A stretch of DNA of 64,000 bases from Isoetes taiwanensis (Eukaryota > Streptophyta > Lycopodiopsida > Isoetales > Isoetaceae): the NCBI GenBank assembly GCA_021234155.1, contig JAJEKV010000002.1:32417645-32481644 (forward strand), in the 5' to 3' direction. Every line of letters starts with the position of its first letter. Position 1 is the stretch's first letter. The notes under the pieces were generated by a model. That model did not search any database, was not told where the DNA came from, and saw only the letters and a program-made list of their open reading frames with translations. The position numbers and the translations under genes are program-made. This document shows, one piece after another, positions 44,960-56,644 of this stretch.

Positions 44960-45770
44960 GGATATAAAAGACAAAAAAAACTCTGAAAACTAGCTTACAG
45001 TAGCGTGTATGTCTTGTATCCAGCTCCCTATCTTTTATCCAGAATTTCCCATAGCAAGTTTTGGACATCATCTTCTGTAAAATTTTCAAATTCAAGCTTG
45101 GGCAGGCTTTGTTCCAGAACAGATGCCCAAATTTCACTGCAATAACAACGACTATATATATTTCACCATATTATCAATCACACATTCACTGAAATCCACA
45201 AAGTGCGTACCTGTAGATCTTAACACACTGCCAATTACGGGCTACAACAATCAACAAGCATGCAGCTTAGGAATAATTTCTGGTGGAAAAAGTAATAAGG
45301 GTTTATGTAAAGTCTTGAAAGAAAGACCGACGTACAATCTGAGCCCTGGAGGACTCACGACCTGAACGTCTTCAGCATTTTGGAAAAATCATTTAATAAT
45401 AAACTTAGCATCAAAATAAAGCCCGGATTCAGCTGTTTGGAGGAGAGAATTTGAGGTCGGAATGGTGGCAAGTTCTTACCGGAACATATTCTTCACATCC
45501 TTTGTTCTTCGCAGAGCTCCATCGCAGAAGCCCCGTTGCAGCGACATAAGCCAGTGAAGCAGGGCCTCCAATCTGCAAGTTCTGACCTCTGAGGACTTTG
45601 GGAAGAGAAGTAGAGAAGCAGGCAGAGAAGGGGGAAACGAGATAAGACAAGCGGTGATCGGAAGCAGGAAATGCGGGAGATAGAAGCGGCAAAAGAAAAA
45701 AAGGAACTGAAGAAAAGCATAATGCATGATTAAATCTTGGCTTTAATTTCGGCCAATAATTTAGGGCCAA
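44960..45770 (-). pseudogene. Unidentified captured gene fragment with introns
   Basis: Minus-strand pieces look like host exons. The first exon at 45,770-45,485 (MALNYWPKLKPRFNHALCFS, then LQIGGPASLAYVAATGLLRW) ends at CCG|GTAAGAA; a middle piece reads VVSPPGLRLYVGLSFKTLHK; and a piece after TATTGCAG at about 45,137 reads EIWASVLEQSLPKLEFENFT, then EDDVQNLLWEILDK. Splice signals and protein-like composition suggest capture, but I cannot name the gene. The stretch 44,300-44,950 is AT-rich and empty. Confidence 0.35.
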
Positions 45771-45956
45771 TAGAATCTCAAGAGTTGGATCACAATCTCA
45801 GCCGTTGAATGCCATACAATATCATATGCCTATTTCTTTTAAATTTCACCGTGACAATCCTATGGTTTTTTTCGTTTTGAATCATACTGTATAAATACCG
45901 AGCGAGGTATATATTGGATACCATCGCGTCATCCCACACCCCCATTCCATGATGCC

Positions 45957-46075
45957 CCATTTTTGGGTTGCCCCTAAGGGGGCAAGCCCTTGTTGAGGTG
46001 GGTTTGTGGCATATGCTAGGTATATGCCAATATATACCCAGAATATGCCAATGAATGCTAAAAACCCATCATAGG
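45957..46075 (+). repeat. Direct repeat flanking the OBERON fragment, left copy
   Basis: TTTTTGGGTTGCCCCTAAGG, GGCAAGCC, then GGTTTGTGGCATATGC..GGTATATGCC and AATATGCCAATGA. A close copy in the same orientation lies at 48,992-49,110. Confidence 0.75.
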
Positions 46076-46219
46076 CTGTAAATGTTAGGGTTTGTTGTTC
46101 TTTGGAGAGGAATGTGGAAACCAGGAAACCGAATGCTTCGCCGGAGGGTTCTTCTTAGGAGGACGATTTGTCAAGCCGGATGCTTAGCGGGCGCATCGTA
46201 CTCGAGTTAGAAATTTTTG

Positions 46220-47590
46220 TGGTCAGAAAAACGGGATTCAAGGTTATTTGCCATTGAGAACACCAATAATATTAAGGCGAAGCTCGCAGAGATCCTCTTA
46301 CAAACAAGGTGCCGCCAATATTCTTTGTCAGTGCTGGCTCCCAAATGATGATTGCGAATGCGGATCATTCACGTAAGAATGGCTTTTGCGGTGCTTGCAT
46401 GTGTGTGGTCCGCTCTAAGTTTGATTATGACAATAATACATGTCGATTGGGTTGGTTGTGATGTTTGCCTTCATTGGTGTCATTTAGATTGTGGGCTGAA
46501 TATGTCCTACATAACTCCTCGAGGCACCCAGTGTGCATCCCGATCATTGATTTCAATGCATTGGATGTGGTTCCTCTTCTGAGCTTTTTGGTTTTGTCAA
46601 GGACGTTTTCATGAACTTTGCCAAGGATTGGGGGAGGGAAACACTTGCAAAAGAACTGGAATACGTTAGAAGAATTTTTCAACAAAGTGAAGATACAAAA
46701 GGGAAGCATTTATGTTGGAAATTTGAGCATTTGTTAGCTAAGCTAGAGGACATGGCGGATACTTCTAAGGTGCGCAAGAGCATGCTCGGGTTCTTCTGGT
46801 ATGTTCTTGCTCGGGCCTTTAAAAGTTTCAATTGATTACGGTCGTATTATGTGGTTGATTCTACTGGATGTATGGCTCTCTTGTAGTTTTGTTTGTGGTT
46901 TTACATGTTTTATTCTATGTAATGGCTCTTCATTTGTTTGCTAATGAGGAAGTTGTAAGTTGTGCATGCACTTGAGCTTTAGTAAGTTATGGTACCCATA
47001 ATCAAAACCTCTTAATAGTTACAAAATGTACTTGTAGCTGATTTGTTCTATGTAGTTCCTATAAGGATGATTTATGAATGTATGGTTAAACATGAAAATG
47101 ATTGCGGTGAAGATCTTGACATTGAAGTATCACAAGGAACGCAACAAAAAAGTGCTCAACCTTACGAAACTACAAAGAATCGACAACGGCAGAGATCTAG
47201 TGGTGCATCTGTCACATTGCCTCTGACAAATGAGCCTCTTGACTTAGATAGGGCACGAAATGCTTTGCAAACTTATGATCGGGAGTTAGAAGAGAAGCGC
47301 CTTTAAGCTGGCGAGATACAACATGATAGAGCAAGGCAAAAGGAAGAAATCAAGGAACTTGAAAGTATAGTCTTTGGTCAAGCATCTGAGAGGCTCAAAT
47401 GTTTCAAAATCGTGCGGATGAAGCACGCAGAAAGCTGAAGCATTTACAGAGGATTGTTTTGGCTAAATGCGAGAAAATAGATGAGGAGTATGAGTACAAG
47501 TTAACCAAGTTGCACATAAATGAGGTGGAAGAGAGAAGAAGAAAGCGACTTCGAAGAACTTCAAATGTTTGAGAGGGACTTGGTGATTTC
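46220..47590 (+). pseudogene. Captured OBERON-type PHD-finger gene fragment
   Basis: Plus-strand, multi-frame match to plant OBERON proteins (nuclear chromatin readers required for meristem establishment). The PHD part reads KNGFCGACMCVV.SKFDYDNN, then GCDVCLHWCHLDCGLN (the characteristic C.C..C...CHWCH.DCGL pattern). Next comes FVKDVFMNFAKDWGRETLAK, ELEYVRRIFQQSEDTKGKHL and CWKFEHLLAKLEDM. The C-terminal coiled coil follows from 47,060: RARNALQTYDRELEEKRL, KEEIKELESIVFGQASERL, RADEARRKLKHLQRIVLAK and DEEYEYKLTKLHINEVEER. The missing intron between 46,820 and 47,040 and several frame changes show a decayed genomic copy. It lies inside the CACTA element, so the likely route is transduplication. 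Confidence 0.85.
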
Positions 47591-48869
47591 AATTCAATGA
47601 AAGCCGGGCTAATCAATGACATACAAGATCTTTTTGCGATAAATGGAGGCAACAAAAAGTCGGGTATTCAGCGTGGAAATCAAAAGCAGATAACGTTCTA
47701 CATAGCCGCATGCTCTATTTTTACGATGTAAGGTCCTCTTTATGTGCTCGGAAGTTTCATTTGTAATTATACTTTTGTACATCGGACTTGGAGGCATGTA
47801 AATCTTGCATGGAGAAGCGGCATGATTTGTAAAACCTCCCCTGCCTCATAGAAGACATCTATTTTATGTCATGTCTGAGGCAGGTCGGACTCATACAAAC
47901 TCAAAACCCAGGCCTGCTTTAAACAAAGGCACGCTTTTAGCCAGAAATCTCAATGTTCACACACTTGTCCTCCTTAGTAAGGTTCCCTAAATGTATTGTA
48001 AATTATCGTTGCCTGTGCCAAAATACATGGACATTACTTACCCTCTTATTGAGAACTGTTAGTTTGATCTCCGAATTGGCTTCTTGGCTTTGAAGTCATC
48101 CATCAAACGAAACTAATATCAAAATGCCCCTCAATTCTCTGTTGACTTAATTCCTTATTTTGACAAGGCTTCTTCCAATATGGCATATATCGATGTTAAC
48201 ATTGTACCATTATAAAAGTCTAGAAAGTAGCATTTCCAATTTTGACTTTTCCCACATCTACGGAAAACAACTGTTTGTGGATCTGTTTTTGAACAAAAGT
48301 AAAGGAGGATTATATAGGCCTATTATCACATGTCATTGGAGAAATATGAGATCCACAAGTCAAGGTTTGTGACAAAGTCTTATGATGTAAAGCTACAAGA
48401 TGCTATCGCAAAGGGGGTTCGTCCACTAAGTTTTTGAGCATTTGAGTGTTGAGTGTTGGGTCAAATTTGCAATAGTTTGGAGCTAATAGCTAGTAGGGCT
48501 TGCTATTAAATCATATGTTATTTTAGTCTAGGTTTGCTAGGCTCCTATACATGATTTGTATTTTGAAAATAGGCTGGAAATAGGGCTCGCTACCATATAC
48601 CCTTTGTATTTTGAAAAGATCGGGTCCCTTTGCCGTTCCTGTGGGCAATTTCACGACAGCAAAGTTCTCTATGCAGCAAGATGCAGGGTGCTTGTGGGTT
48701 GCAACCTTTTGACCAAGCATGCTTAATTAACCATGAGTAGATATCCTAGTTGATATATAATTCTAAATGTGCTCAAGTCAAGAAATATACGTCCGTTTTC
48801 TCACTCCGTTCTAAATAGTAAATGCTTAATTGCTGTATGGTTACCCCTTATGATCCATTATGGACATGG

Positions 48870-48990
48870 AGATGTTACACCATGGAGATCTTACACCATT
48901 CAGCAACAAGTGTAATTTTACCCATATTTAATTTGGACATCGAGATGTTACACCATCCAACGACAAGTGTAATTTTATCCATGTTTAATT
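48870..48990. repeat. Two-unit tandem repeat (GAGATGTTACACCATCCAAC)
   Basis: Units of about 75 bp (GGACATGGAGATGTTACACC, CAACAAGTGTAATTTTACCC). The surrounding 47,700-49,250 has no gene I can identify; a minus ORF at 48,523-48,720 has no family match. Confidence 0.6.
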
Positions 48991-48991
48991 G

Positions 48992-49110
48992 AATTTTTGG
49001 GTTGCCCCTAGGGAGGCAAGCCTCGGTCTATGTGGGTTTATGGCATATTCCAGGTATATGCCAGTATATGCCAGGAATATGCCAATGACTGCTTCAAACC
49101 TGCTATCATG
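48992..49110 (+). repeat. Direct repeat flanking the OBERON fragment, right copy
   Basis: Second copy of the 45,957-46,075 sequence (TTTTTGGGTTGCCCCTAGGG, GGTATATGCCAGTATATGCC, AATATGCCAATGA). Possibly a small mobile repeat that bracketed the captured segment. Confidence 0.75.
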
Positions 49111-49274
49111 TGTAATGTGGTTAAGTCGTATTTAATTAAAGTGGGACAAATCTTGAATTTTGGGAATCGGACTGAAAATGGGACTCATATTGACATCAAA
49201 ATTTCACATCATATAACAAGGACTGGTTCATAATATTTTCTTACAGAATTTCCAAATAAATAGTTGAGAAAGTT

Positions 49275-49515
49275 GAGCGAGGTGAGATCGAAAGGGGGAG
49301 GGGAAGGGGAAGACGGGAGTGAGAAAGGGGGGGAGAAGAGGGGGCAAGGGAGAAGAGGGGCAAAGGGGCAAGGGAGAAGAAGGGGCAAGGGGAAGGGGGC
49401 AAGGGGCAAGGGAGAAGAAGAAGGGGCGGGGGCAAGGGGCAAGGGGCAAGGGCAAGGGGAAGGGGGCAGGGGAGAAGAAGGGGCAAGGGAGACGGCGGCA
49501 AGGGGGCAAGGAAGA
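49275..49515. repeat. Purine-only GGGGCAAGGGG tract
   Basis: About 240 bp of GGGAGAAG / GGGCAAGGGG repeats, almost free of pyrimidines on the plus strand, with dozens of G-runs. Such DNA can form G-quadruplexes or triplexes. ORFs on both strands here are repeat translations. Confidence 0.92.
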
Positions 49516-51409
49516 ATAATTAATTTAATTAATTATACAATAATTTAATTAAATAAATTACTAATAAAAAAAATATAAATCAATAAATAACTAATAAAAA
49601 AAATATAAATCATTCTCCTCTTCTCGACTAGTGAGTCGAGAATTGGAAAACACCATTTTGATTTTGATGGAGCTTCCGATTTTGATGGAGCCCACAATTT
49701 TTGATGTAAATTTTTGTTAGCTTCCAATTTTTGATGGACATAAAAAATAGAAGCTCAGGCCCAACCGGATCCAACCGGATCTGAGCAAACCACTGGAATC
49801 GGCATGCCCCCGAACATTCTGGACGGATTGGGACACACCCGCATCCCGTTGATCCACATGCCGGAGTTGTTCCCGCTGTACCTGTTCAGCAGCTCGGCTA
49901 TGGATTGCTCTGAATCCCCCACATCCGAACACGGCGTAATGCACCCATCCTGTGCCTCGCACCCTGCCGGAACTGCCGCAGCCTGGATCTGATTATGGCG
50001 ATATCCAAATTTTTGTTAGCTTCAATTTTTGTTAGCTTCCAATTTTTGATGGAGCTTCCAATTTTGATGGAGCTTCCAATTTCTCTGGCCTCGTGACCTG
50101 CGTGCCCACAATCAGAACAGAACAGAACAGAAGTTCCACAATAGACACAGAACTCCAGCTTACCCAGTTTTTTTTTTGCAGCAGCAGCGGCCGACGATCT
50201 GCTTCCTTCACGCCTCCTTCTCTTCCCGCCTCCATATCTTCAGGATTAAGCTGCTGTCGCCGGCTATGAAGAGCTTCTTTTGGGTTCTGTTTCTGCATAG
50301 TTATCCCAGTTTCGGCTGAGGAAAACACATTCAAAAGATAGCTCGAATTCAGAGAAGGGCTCCGCCATCGGAATAGAAGACGTGCTGGCTTTTGAGAGCA
50401 GATAATCTCCTTTTGAGAGCAGAAGGTCCGGCTATTGGCGCTAACGTAGCGGCATCCCCCTGCCTCCTCCTTTTTATCGTCCTCTACCATGAATCCTCTG
50501 TTTTTCTTCTTGTATCCTCTGTTGTGTGCTCTTTGCTGCTTCAAACTCCCTTTGATCTTCAATCTGGGAAATCCGGGCAACTCTTTGCTGCTTCAAACTC
50601 CCTTTCACCTTCAATCTGCTTCAAACTCCCTTTGAGCTTCAATCTGGGAAACTCCCTTTGGCAGCAAATCCGATAGCTCTTTGAGCTTCAAACTCCCAAA
50701 TCGGTCACTTGGAGCTCCAATCCGGCAGCAATCAGCTCCTAGCCTTTTGAGTCTCGACCCATGAAGAATAGGATAAGCCAGAGCAGGGCAAATCGGCCAA
50801 GCCGAAATTGATTTTTTCAGAGCAAGCTGATTTCAGAGACGAACCTGATTTCAGAGAAATTGATTTTTTGATCTCAAATCTCCATAGTGTGAAGCTTTTG
50901 GTTGCGGGTCAATTCCGGTGGGAGCTATGGCTACGGGAGCTTCTTCCGGAAAGAAAGAGTTCAAGTGGTACAAAGGATCTTCGTCTCAAAGGTATGTACC
51001 AAATTTTAAAATTCAAGCATAGGCGGGAAAAAAAGGCGGGGTATTAGAAAGAAAGGGGGTAAAATAATACGTTGAAAAAGAAAGTGTAAAATAAATGATA
51101 ATAATATAAGATTATATTTTGACGGTCCCAAATTTCAAAATTCAAATACTGGGGGGAAAAAAGGGCGGGGTATAAGAAACGTAGAGTGAGTTTTGAAGTT
51201 GTCATAATATTTGTATAATGCATTATTATTATTATTAGTTGTTGTAAGGGTAAGTAGGGTAAATTATTTTTCAGTTGTTATAATGTGCATTATAGGTGCA
51301 TATGATGTCCATTAGATAAATACATGGGGAGGGTCTACTTATCATAGAAAATTTATGGGGAGGGTAATTTTTCATAGAAAATACATAAAATATTGTGTTT
51401 ATTAAAAAA

Positions 51410-51740
51410 TACATAGTATAGTATAGTGTGTGCTAATACTAATGTGTGCTAGTATAAAATACTAATGTGTGCTAATACTAATGTGTGCTAAAACTAATGT
51501 GTGCTAATACTAATGTGTACTAATGTATAAAAATGCTAATGTGTGCTAATACTAATTGTGGTAGTATAAAGTACTAATTGTGTGCTAATTGTGTGCTAAT
51601 TGTGGTAGTATAAAGTACTAATGTGTGCTAATTAAGGTGTGCTAGTATAAAAATGCTAATGTGTGCTAATACTAATGTGTGCTAGTATAAAAACAATTGT
51701 TAAATACTAATGTGTGCTAAATACTAATGTCTTTGTGGAG
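51410..51740. repeat. AATACTAATGTGTGCT tandem array (intron)
   Basis: About sixteen degenerate copies of ACTAATGTGTGCTAATA / GTGCTAGTATAAAA in the intron of the SPY-exon gene copy. Confidence 0.85.
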
Positions 51741-51824
51741 AAAAACAATAAACTATGGTGTGATAGAATAATAAACTATGGTGGAAAATTAGATGGATAG
51801 ATAGATAAAATGATGCTCATAAAA

Positions 51825-52285
51825 ATAATCTCGACCCTTGAAATTGCCTTTTTTTTCGAGGCTCGCCTTTCTCGACTCGCGAGTCGAAAGGCCTTCCGAC
51901 CCTAAAACCGTTTTTTGCTTTGGTGCCTTTCTCGACCTGAGTCGAGAAAGGCCTTCGACCCTAAAACCCGGCGTTTCCGGCTTTGAGACGCCTTTCTCGA
52001 CTCGGCGAAGTCGAGAAAGGCCTTCTCGACCCCTAAAACTGCGTTTCGCTTTGGTACGCCTTTTCGACTCGCGAAGTCGAAAGGCTTCGACCCTAAAAGC
52101 TGCGTTTTTAAGCTTTGAGCTTCCTTTCGACTCGCGAAGTCGAAAGGCCTTCACCCCTAAAAACTGCGTTTTCGCTTTTGGTACGCCTTTTCGACTTCGC
52201 GGTCGAGTCGAAAGGCCCTAAAACTTGCGTTTTTTATGCCTTGGCTGCCTTTCTCGACTCGCGAAGTCGAGAAAGGCTCTCATTT
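51825..52285. repeat. Block-D palindromes (CTCGACTCGCGAAGTCGAG) in intron
   Basis: Seven to eight units of about 62 bp: GCCTTTCTCGACTCGCGAAG, TCGAGAAAGGCCTTCGACCC, TAAAACTGCGTTTTTGCTTT. Each has a perfect or near-perfect inverted repeat of 24-28 bp around TCGCGA. Located 90-550 bp before the acceptor at 52,376. The same half-site (CTCGACTAGTGAGTCGAG) appears once at 49,623. Confidence 0.92.
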
Positions 52286-53013
52286 GTATTTTCCAAAAAT
52301 GGCCCTAAGAACTGTGTTTTATTTTAATTTTTTTGCCTGTAGCATCACTTGACTAACTTGATTTTGTCTTTTGCAGTCCTTATCTCGACCAGATAGTACA
52401 TGCTTGGGAGTAATGAAAAGACCAGTTCATTGAAGAAAGATGCCGAGAAGAGGGTGGTGACATCAGTTGGACATACAAGGACCTGGCCTATGAAGGAACT
52501 CCTCATACAAATTTCTATCGTCTGTAAGTTGCTCCGTGACTTGGACAGAGCTCCACGCGCCGTTTGCACTAGGTGGTTCATGTGTGAAGAGGGTGTAATC
52601 ATTGTGATAATACGACCACTATGGTCGCTTCACCCACTGTAATATATATTGTAATGAGCCCATTTATAAATATAAGGTATCTCAAAACTAGTATTTTTTG
52701 GTGATTAAGTAAACAATTTGCTTAATTTTTGTTGGAATTTGTGATCTCTTGTCTACCCACCTAAGAAAATAGAGCCAAAATGTCTTGGTAAAGGAATTCA
52801 CCCTCACGCGAAAAACTCTTATTTTGAATGACAAATAAGCCCCAAAACAGGACTCGACTCGCTATCAGAGAAAACTGGGAGAAATCTTGGATGCACAGTA
52901 ACAGACAAAAATTCGAATTAAGGACAGTTTTCGGGTTGGGGTGCTCCTTTTTGTGTAAAATAACAGAGTTCCGAAAAAAAGTGGGAATGGAATGAGTCCC
53001 ACTTTAATTAAAT

Positions 53014-54000
53014 ATGACTTGGTTGTTTTATTGGCACTTGCGAGTACTGATATTTGGCTTGGAGAAGGCTCAACAACTCAAGCGCTTTTATCATCAGTTT
53101 CAGCAATATGCAGACCTGATTATGCTAAAGGTATTTTGTTTGTTTTACTTTGCTCATTTATGTGGAGAAAAAATAAATAGAGCTTTTATTATCTGTTATA
53201 GGTACAGTTTCTGGATCAACATCATTTGCTGATAAGATTTGGAAGTACTGAGGTGATTTACATCTTTTGAATGTCATTGAGTTTATATTCTCCTTATATT
53301 AGGGGTCACGCAATACAGATATGCAGACATTAATTTTCATGGTTTACAACTTTGAGACAACAGAAATTCTAGAATTTGAGCAGGTTTGTGACTTTGAATC
53401 TCTTGGCAACTATTTTAAGGGTTGAAAACATGTTGCATCTTTGGTAATTGACAGAATTCATCTGAAGAGTTTCTTCAGTTTTATGAAAATTTCTGCAATT
53501 TTTTTCGTGTACCCCAACAGTCTATGCGATACATAACATCATATTCAAATAATGTTTTTTTGCGGGTCCAACTATGAAAGCAGAGACTTGCAAAGATATA
53601 TCATCATGCACATGCAAATTCATCCAGAGGTCTTTGTATCATCTTTGTTACTGATGCTGCTCATTTGCAAGTTATTATTAGGACACTTGCAATATTGTCA
53701 TTTAATGCACAATCACAAAACCCATTGGCGTTTTTAGATCATTCACTTTTTAATTCTGATGAAAAGGTATGGCATCAACAATGAAACTAGTAGCAAAGGA
53801 AATAATTGCACCATAGATTCATGTTTAAAGGAATATATTTGTCTTTAGGAAATTGATTGTTGAGCTGTTCTTTGCTAACCAAGTTGTGCCTACTTTTGTT
53901 CTTGTAGATTCTTTAGAGTGTCATATCACTGGCATAGAGAATCCTATCAAGTTCACTTCTACAAGACGTCCTAATGTGCTGAGGTTCAAGATTAAACCAA
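53014..54000 (+). pseudogene. DET1: Captured DET1 gene fragment, five exons with introns
   Basis: Exons with intact GT/AG borders: ..53,130 (LEKAQQLKRFYHQFQQYADL), 53,202-53,252 (VQFLDQHHLLIRFGSTE), 53,303-53,383 (GSRNTDMQTLIFMVYNFETT), 53,455-53,766 (NSSEEFLQFYENFCNFFRVP ... FLDHSLFNSDEK) and 53,908 onward (GIENPIKFTSTRRPNVLRFK). The order and wording follow plant DE-ETIOLATED1, a nuclear repressor of photomorphogenesis in the DDB1-COP10 complex (VQFLDRHHLLIKFGS, FMVYNxETTEI, NSSEE, PIKF.SRR...LRFKIKP). One TGA in the fourth exon and a missing N-terminus make it non-functional. Kept introns show capture at the DNA level. Confidence 0.85.
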
Positions 54001-54739
54001 TGTTTTTTTATGTAGTTTGCATCCTACGAGCATATCATTCTTCATTTGGAATAACTGTTTGGATTGGTTGGTAGAAATTTTGATTGATTGTGAAAACATG
54101 ACTTTGAAGTATGATTTAAGCCACTTTACCCTCCGGCCATGGAGGGCAACCCTCCGTGCGCAGCACCTTGTTTCCATGGGGCATCAACGATGATCCCATT
54201 TAGACTTGGGTTATGTTTCATACAAGATTTTCATTTTCATCCTTAAACAAATAAATCATACATTCTAAAGACTCTAATGGCTATTCTTCAAAATCCCTAG
54301 TTCTGAATCTCTGCCACAAGCTTTGCAGGGAATCTTAGATGTTGGGTTGTGGGGGTTAACTTAGATGCAACTTTAGTCTTGAGATCCCATACACTGTCTA
54401 TACAGGCTGGTTTTTTAGTACTAGCCCAGGTCCAAGACACACACACACAACCAACCCCGTCCGAAACTTCGGCGAGTAGGTACGGCTTCATCGAGATCAA
54501 GATTGATTTCACATGTCGTTATTCCTTTATTCAAGTCCATTTGTTCGGTTGAATTCCCCCTTCCAAATTTGTCTGTTTCTAGATGACTCATAGTCCATAC
54601 CCAGCATTGCACAGTCGGGCCCTTTGCCTCTGCCCAGCCTTCTTTGCCCTTCCTCCAATGCAACCTTTATATGCTTCCTTTGCCTGCATTAGAAGGTTGA
54701 TTTTCTCAATGTAGATACTTCTCTATCATTTCCTTCTAG

Positions 54740-55500
54740 AGGTTGGTTTGCATGGTTAATTTTTCCTTTCAAGTCTGCTTGTTTCTAGATGGGGCTCATA
54801 GTGCCATTGATTCCTCAGACTACCTTGGTTTTTTCAACTTCAAGTCATTCCTCCAGACTTGTGGCTACATACCAGTCTCTCCCACCAGGACTGCTCTTCC
54901 CCAGCTCGGTTTCTTCCCCCAAGTCGGTCTCCCTTCGGCTATGACCCGTAACGCCAAGGATATGGCCAAAAAAGCAGCCAAGGCTGAGCCCAGTCCGCCA
55001 CCTCCACCTACTACAGCCTAAGACACGGATGCCTTGGGAACTCCTTCCACTTCAGCCCCGCCATATAGCATCTCAGCCACGCTTCAGAGAAATCGGTGTG
55101 CACTGACTATTATAGATGATTCTGTACAGTTGCCCTTTGGAACCTAGCACCAGGTTCTGAAGCTTCTCAAGCTCCTCACTGAAAGCTTACCTCTTCGAGC
55201 TTCTCCACAGCCACCGATTACCTCGGTAGACATAATCCGAGTTTATGCCATGGTGCAAACCGAGCCAGAGATGTCTCCAAGCACCTTCCAAGTAGACGCC
55301 ATGGTCCAACCTGACACAGCCACTGCCATATACAGATTTAGATGTAGATATGCAGGATGCAGCTCCGAACCGTGCACATAGGCTAGAAGCCAGGGCCTTA
55401 GAACAGACACAGAGTATAGGTTCAGATCAGCCTCAGCAGGGCTCGGCACTTGAATTTGTGTCTTGTGGGGTTGCGAAAGCAAGTTCGAGTTCATGTTTAG
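54740..55500 (+). pseudogene. Unidentified proline-rich coding remnant
   Basis: Open plus-strand stretch 54,743-55,021 (FQVCLFLDGAHSAIDSSDYL, then AKDMAKKAAKAEPSPPPPPT) continues after a stop as TLQRNRCALTIIDDSVQLPF and LLKLLTESLPLRASPQPP. Composition is protein-like but I recognise no family. The stretch 54,180-54,740 is empty. Confidence 0.25.
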
Positions 55501-55919
55501 ATGCTTGGGGTACTTGTTGTTGATCAGTGCTGCAAACCCCTGGCTAGGGTATTTCTAGGTGCCTCCCCACGTTTGGTGTGTTCTTTTATTTTTTATTTTT
55601 TATTTCTTTTTAAATTAAACTTGTATGTTTCTTGGTTCTGTGAGGAAGCTTAGTATCCTAGGTTTTGTTTGGGCCTCCTCTATACTGTCATGGCTCGAGG
55701 GGGTCTCTGTGGACGTAAAAAATGTTATATTATCTTATCTTATCTAGATAGTTGCCATTGTATGTCATGCTCCATCAAATTTTGCATATAAGCTAATGAG
55801 TATTTGCCGAATTTCGTATAGAAACTCCGAAATTCCTATCATAATTTTTTCCCCCAAGCGAAAACTCGAAATGGAAAATAAAGATTCTAACTGAAAATTA
55901 GAGAGACGAATACCCTATT

Positions 55920-56640
55920 TTATGCCTGCCAAGTGGCATGTTTGAGCCATATCTCTTTGCGTCTATTTGGTATGTCTGAATCACGTATCCAGTTTAAGCC
56001 ACGTCTCATGTTTGAGCCTAGAAGTATGTTTGAGACACATGTAAGTTTGAGCCTATATGGCATGTTTGAGCCAGGTGTCATGTTTGGGCCAAAGTGACAT
56101 ACTTAGCCTAGGGGCATGTTTGAACATCAGAGCACAACATTTGAACCGTAAAAAGAACATATGAAATCATATGTCATCCTAACAAAACAAAAAAAATCAT
56201 TTGAAAGAACATTTTTATGACCCTAGTGGAATACTAGGGGCATGTTTGAGCCACGTGTCATGTTTGAGCCTAGGGCATGTTTGACCCCAGGGGCAATGCT
56301 TGAGCCAATGTAGTATGTTTGAGCCTAGGGAATGTTTGACCGTAGGAACAATGCTTGAGCCTAGGTAGTATGTTTGAGCCTATATGGTTGTTTGAGCCTA
56401 TGGCATGATTGGCCCTGGGGCAACACTTCAACCTATATGACATATTTGAGCCTAGGTGGCATGTTTGAGCATATATGGCATGCTTAAGCCGAGGTGTATG
56501 AGCCTATGTGGCATGTTTAAGCATATGTAGCATGTTTGAGACAATGTGGCATGTTTGAGCCGCATGTTCTGTTTGAGCCGAGCTGGCATGTTCAAGCCTA
56601 GGGGCATGTTTGAGTTTAGGGGCACCTCGGGGGGTATGCT
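55920..56640. repeat. GGCATGTTTGAGCCTA word array
   Basis: More than twenty degenerate copies of GGCATGTTTGAGCCTAGG in direct orientation over 700 bp. The same word lies in the tandem repeat at 37.5-38.2 kb in the outer element, so the two elements share this repeat although they are otherwise unrelated. Confidence 0.88.
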
Positions 56641-56644
56641 AATG

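Larger units (their letters stand above)
50927..52523 (+). pseudogene. N-terminal exons of the SPY-exon gene family, CACTA-internal copy
   Basis: Exon 1 (50,927-50,991) encodes MATGASSGKKEFKWYKGSSS and ends with a GGTATG donor; exon 2 starts after TTTTGCAG at 52,377, and the phases join to give SPYLDQIVHAWE. This is the same exon start as SPYVEQLRHA (18,932) and PYVEQLHHACQQWIEYK (22,320). Two stops (TAATGA) follow, after which the frame continues as KDQFIEERCREEGGDISWTY and KDLAYEGTPHTNFYRL to a GTAAGT donor at 52,524. The remainder of the gene is absent. The 1.4-kb intron carries its own palindrome family. It shows that exon 1, missing from the block-B copies, is a short Lys/Ser-rich leader. 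Confidence 0.6.

Noticed and set aside
49209-49548. Several overlapping ORFs on both strands
   Set aside because: All arise because the purine-only tract lacks stop codons; composition is pure low complexity.
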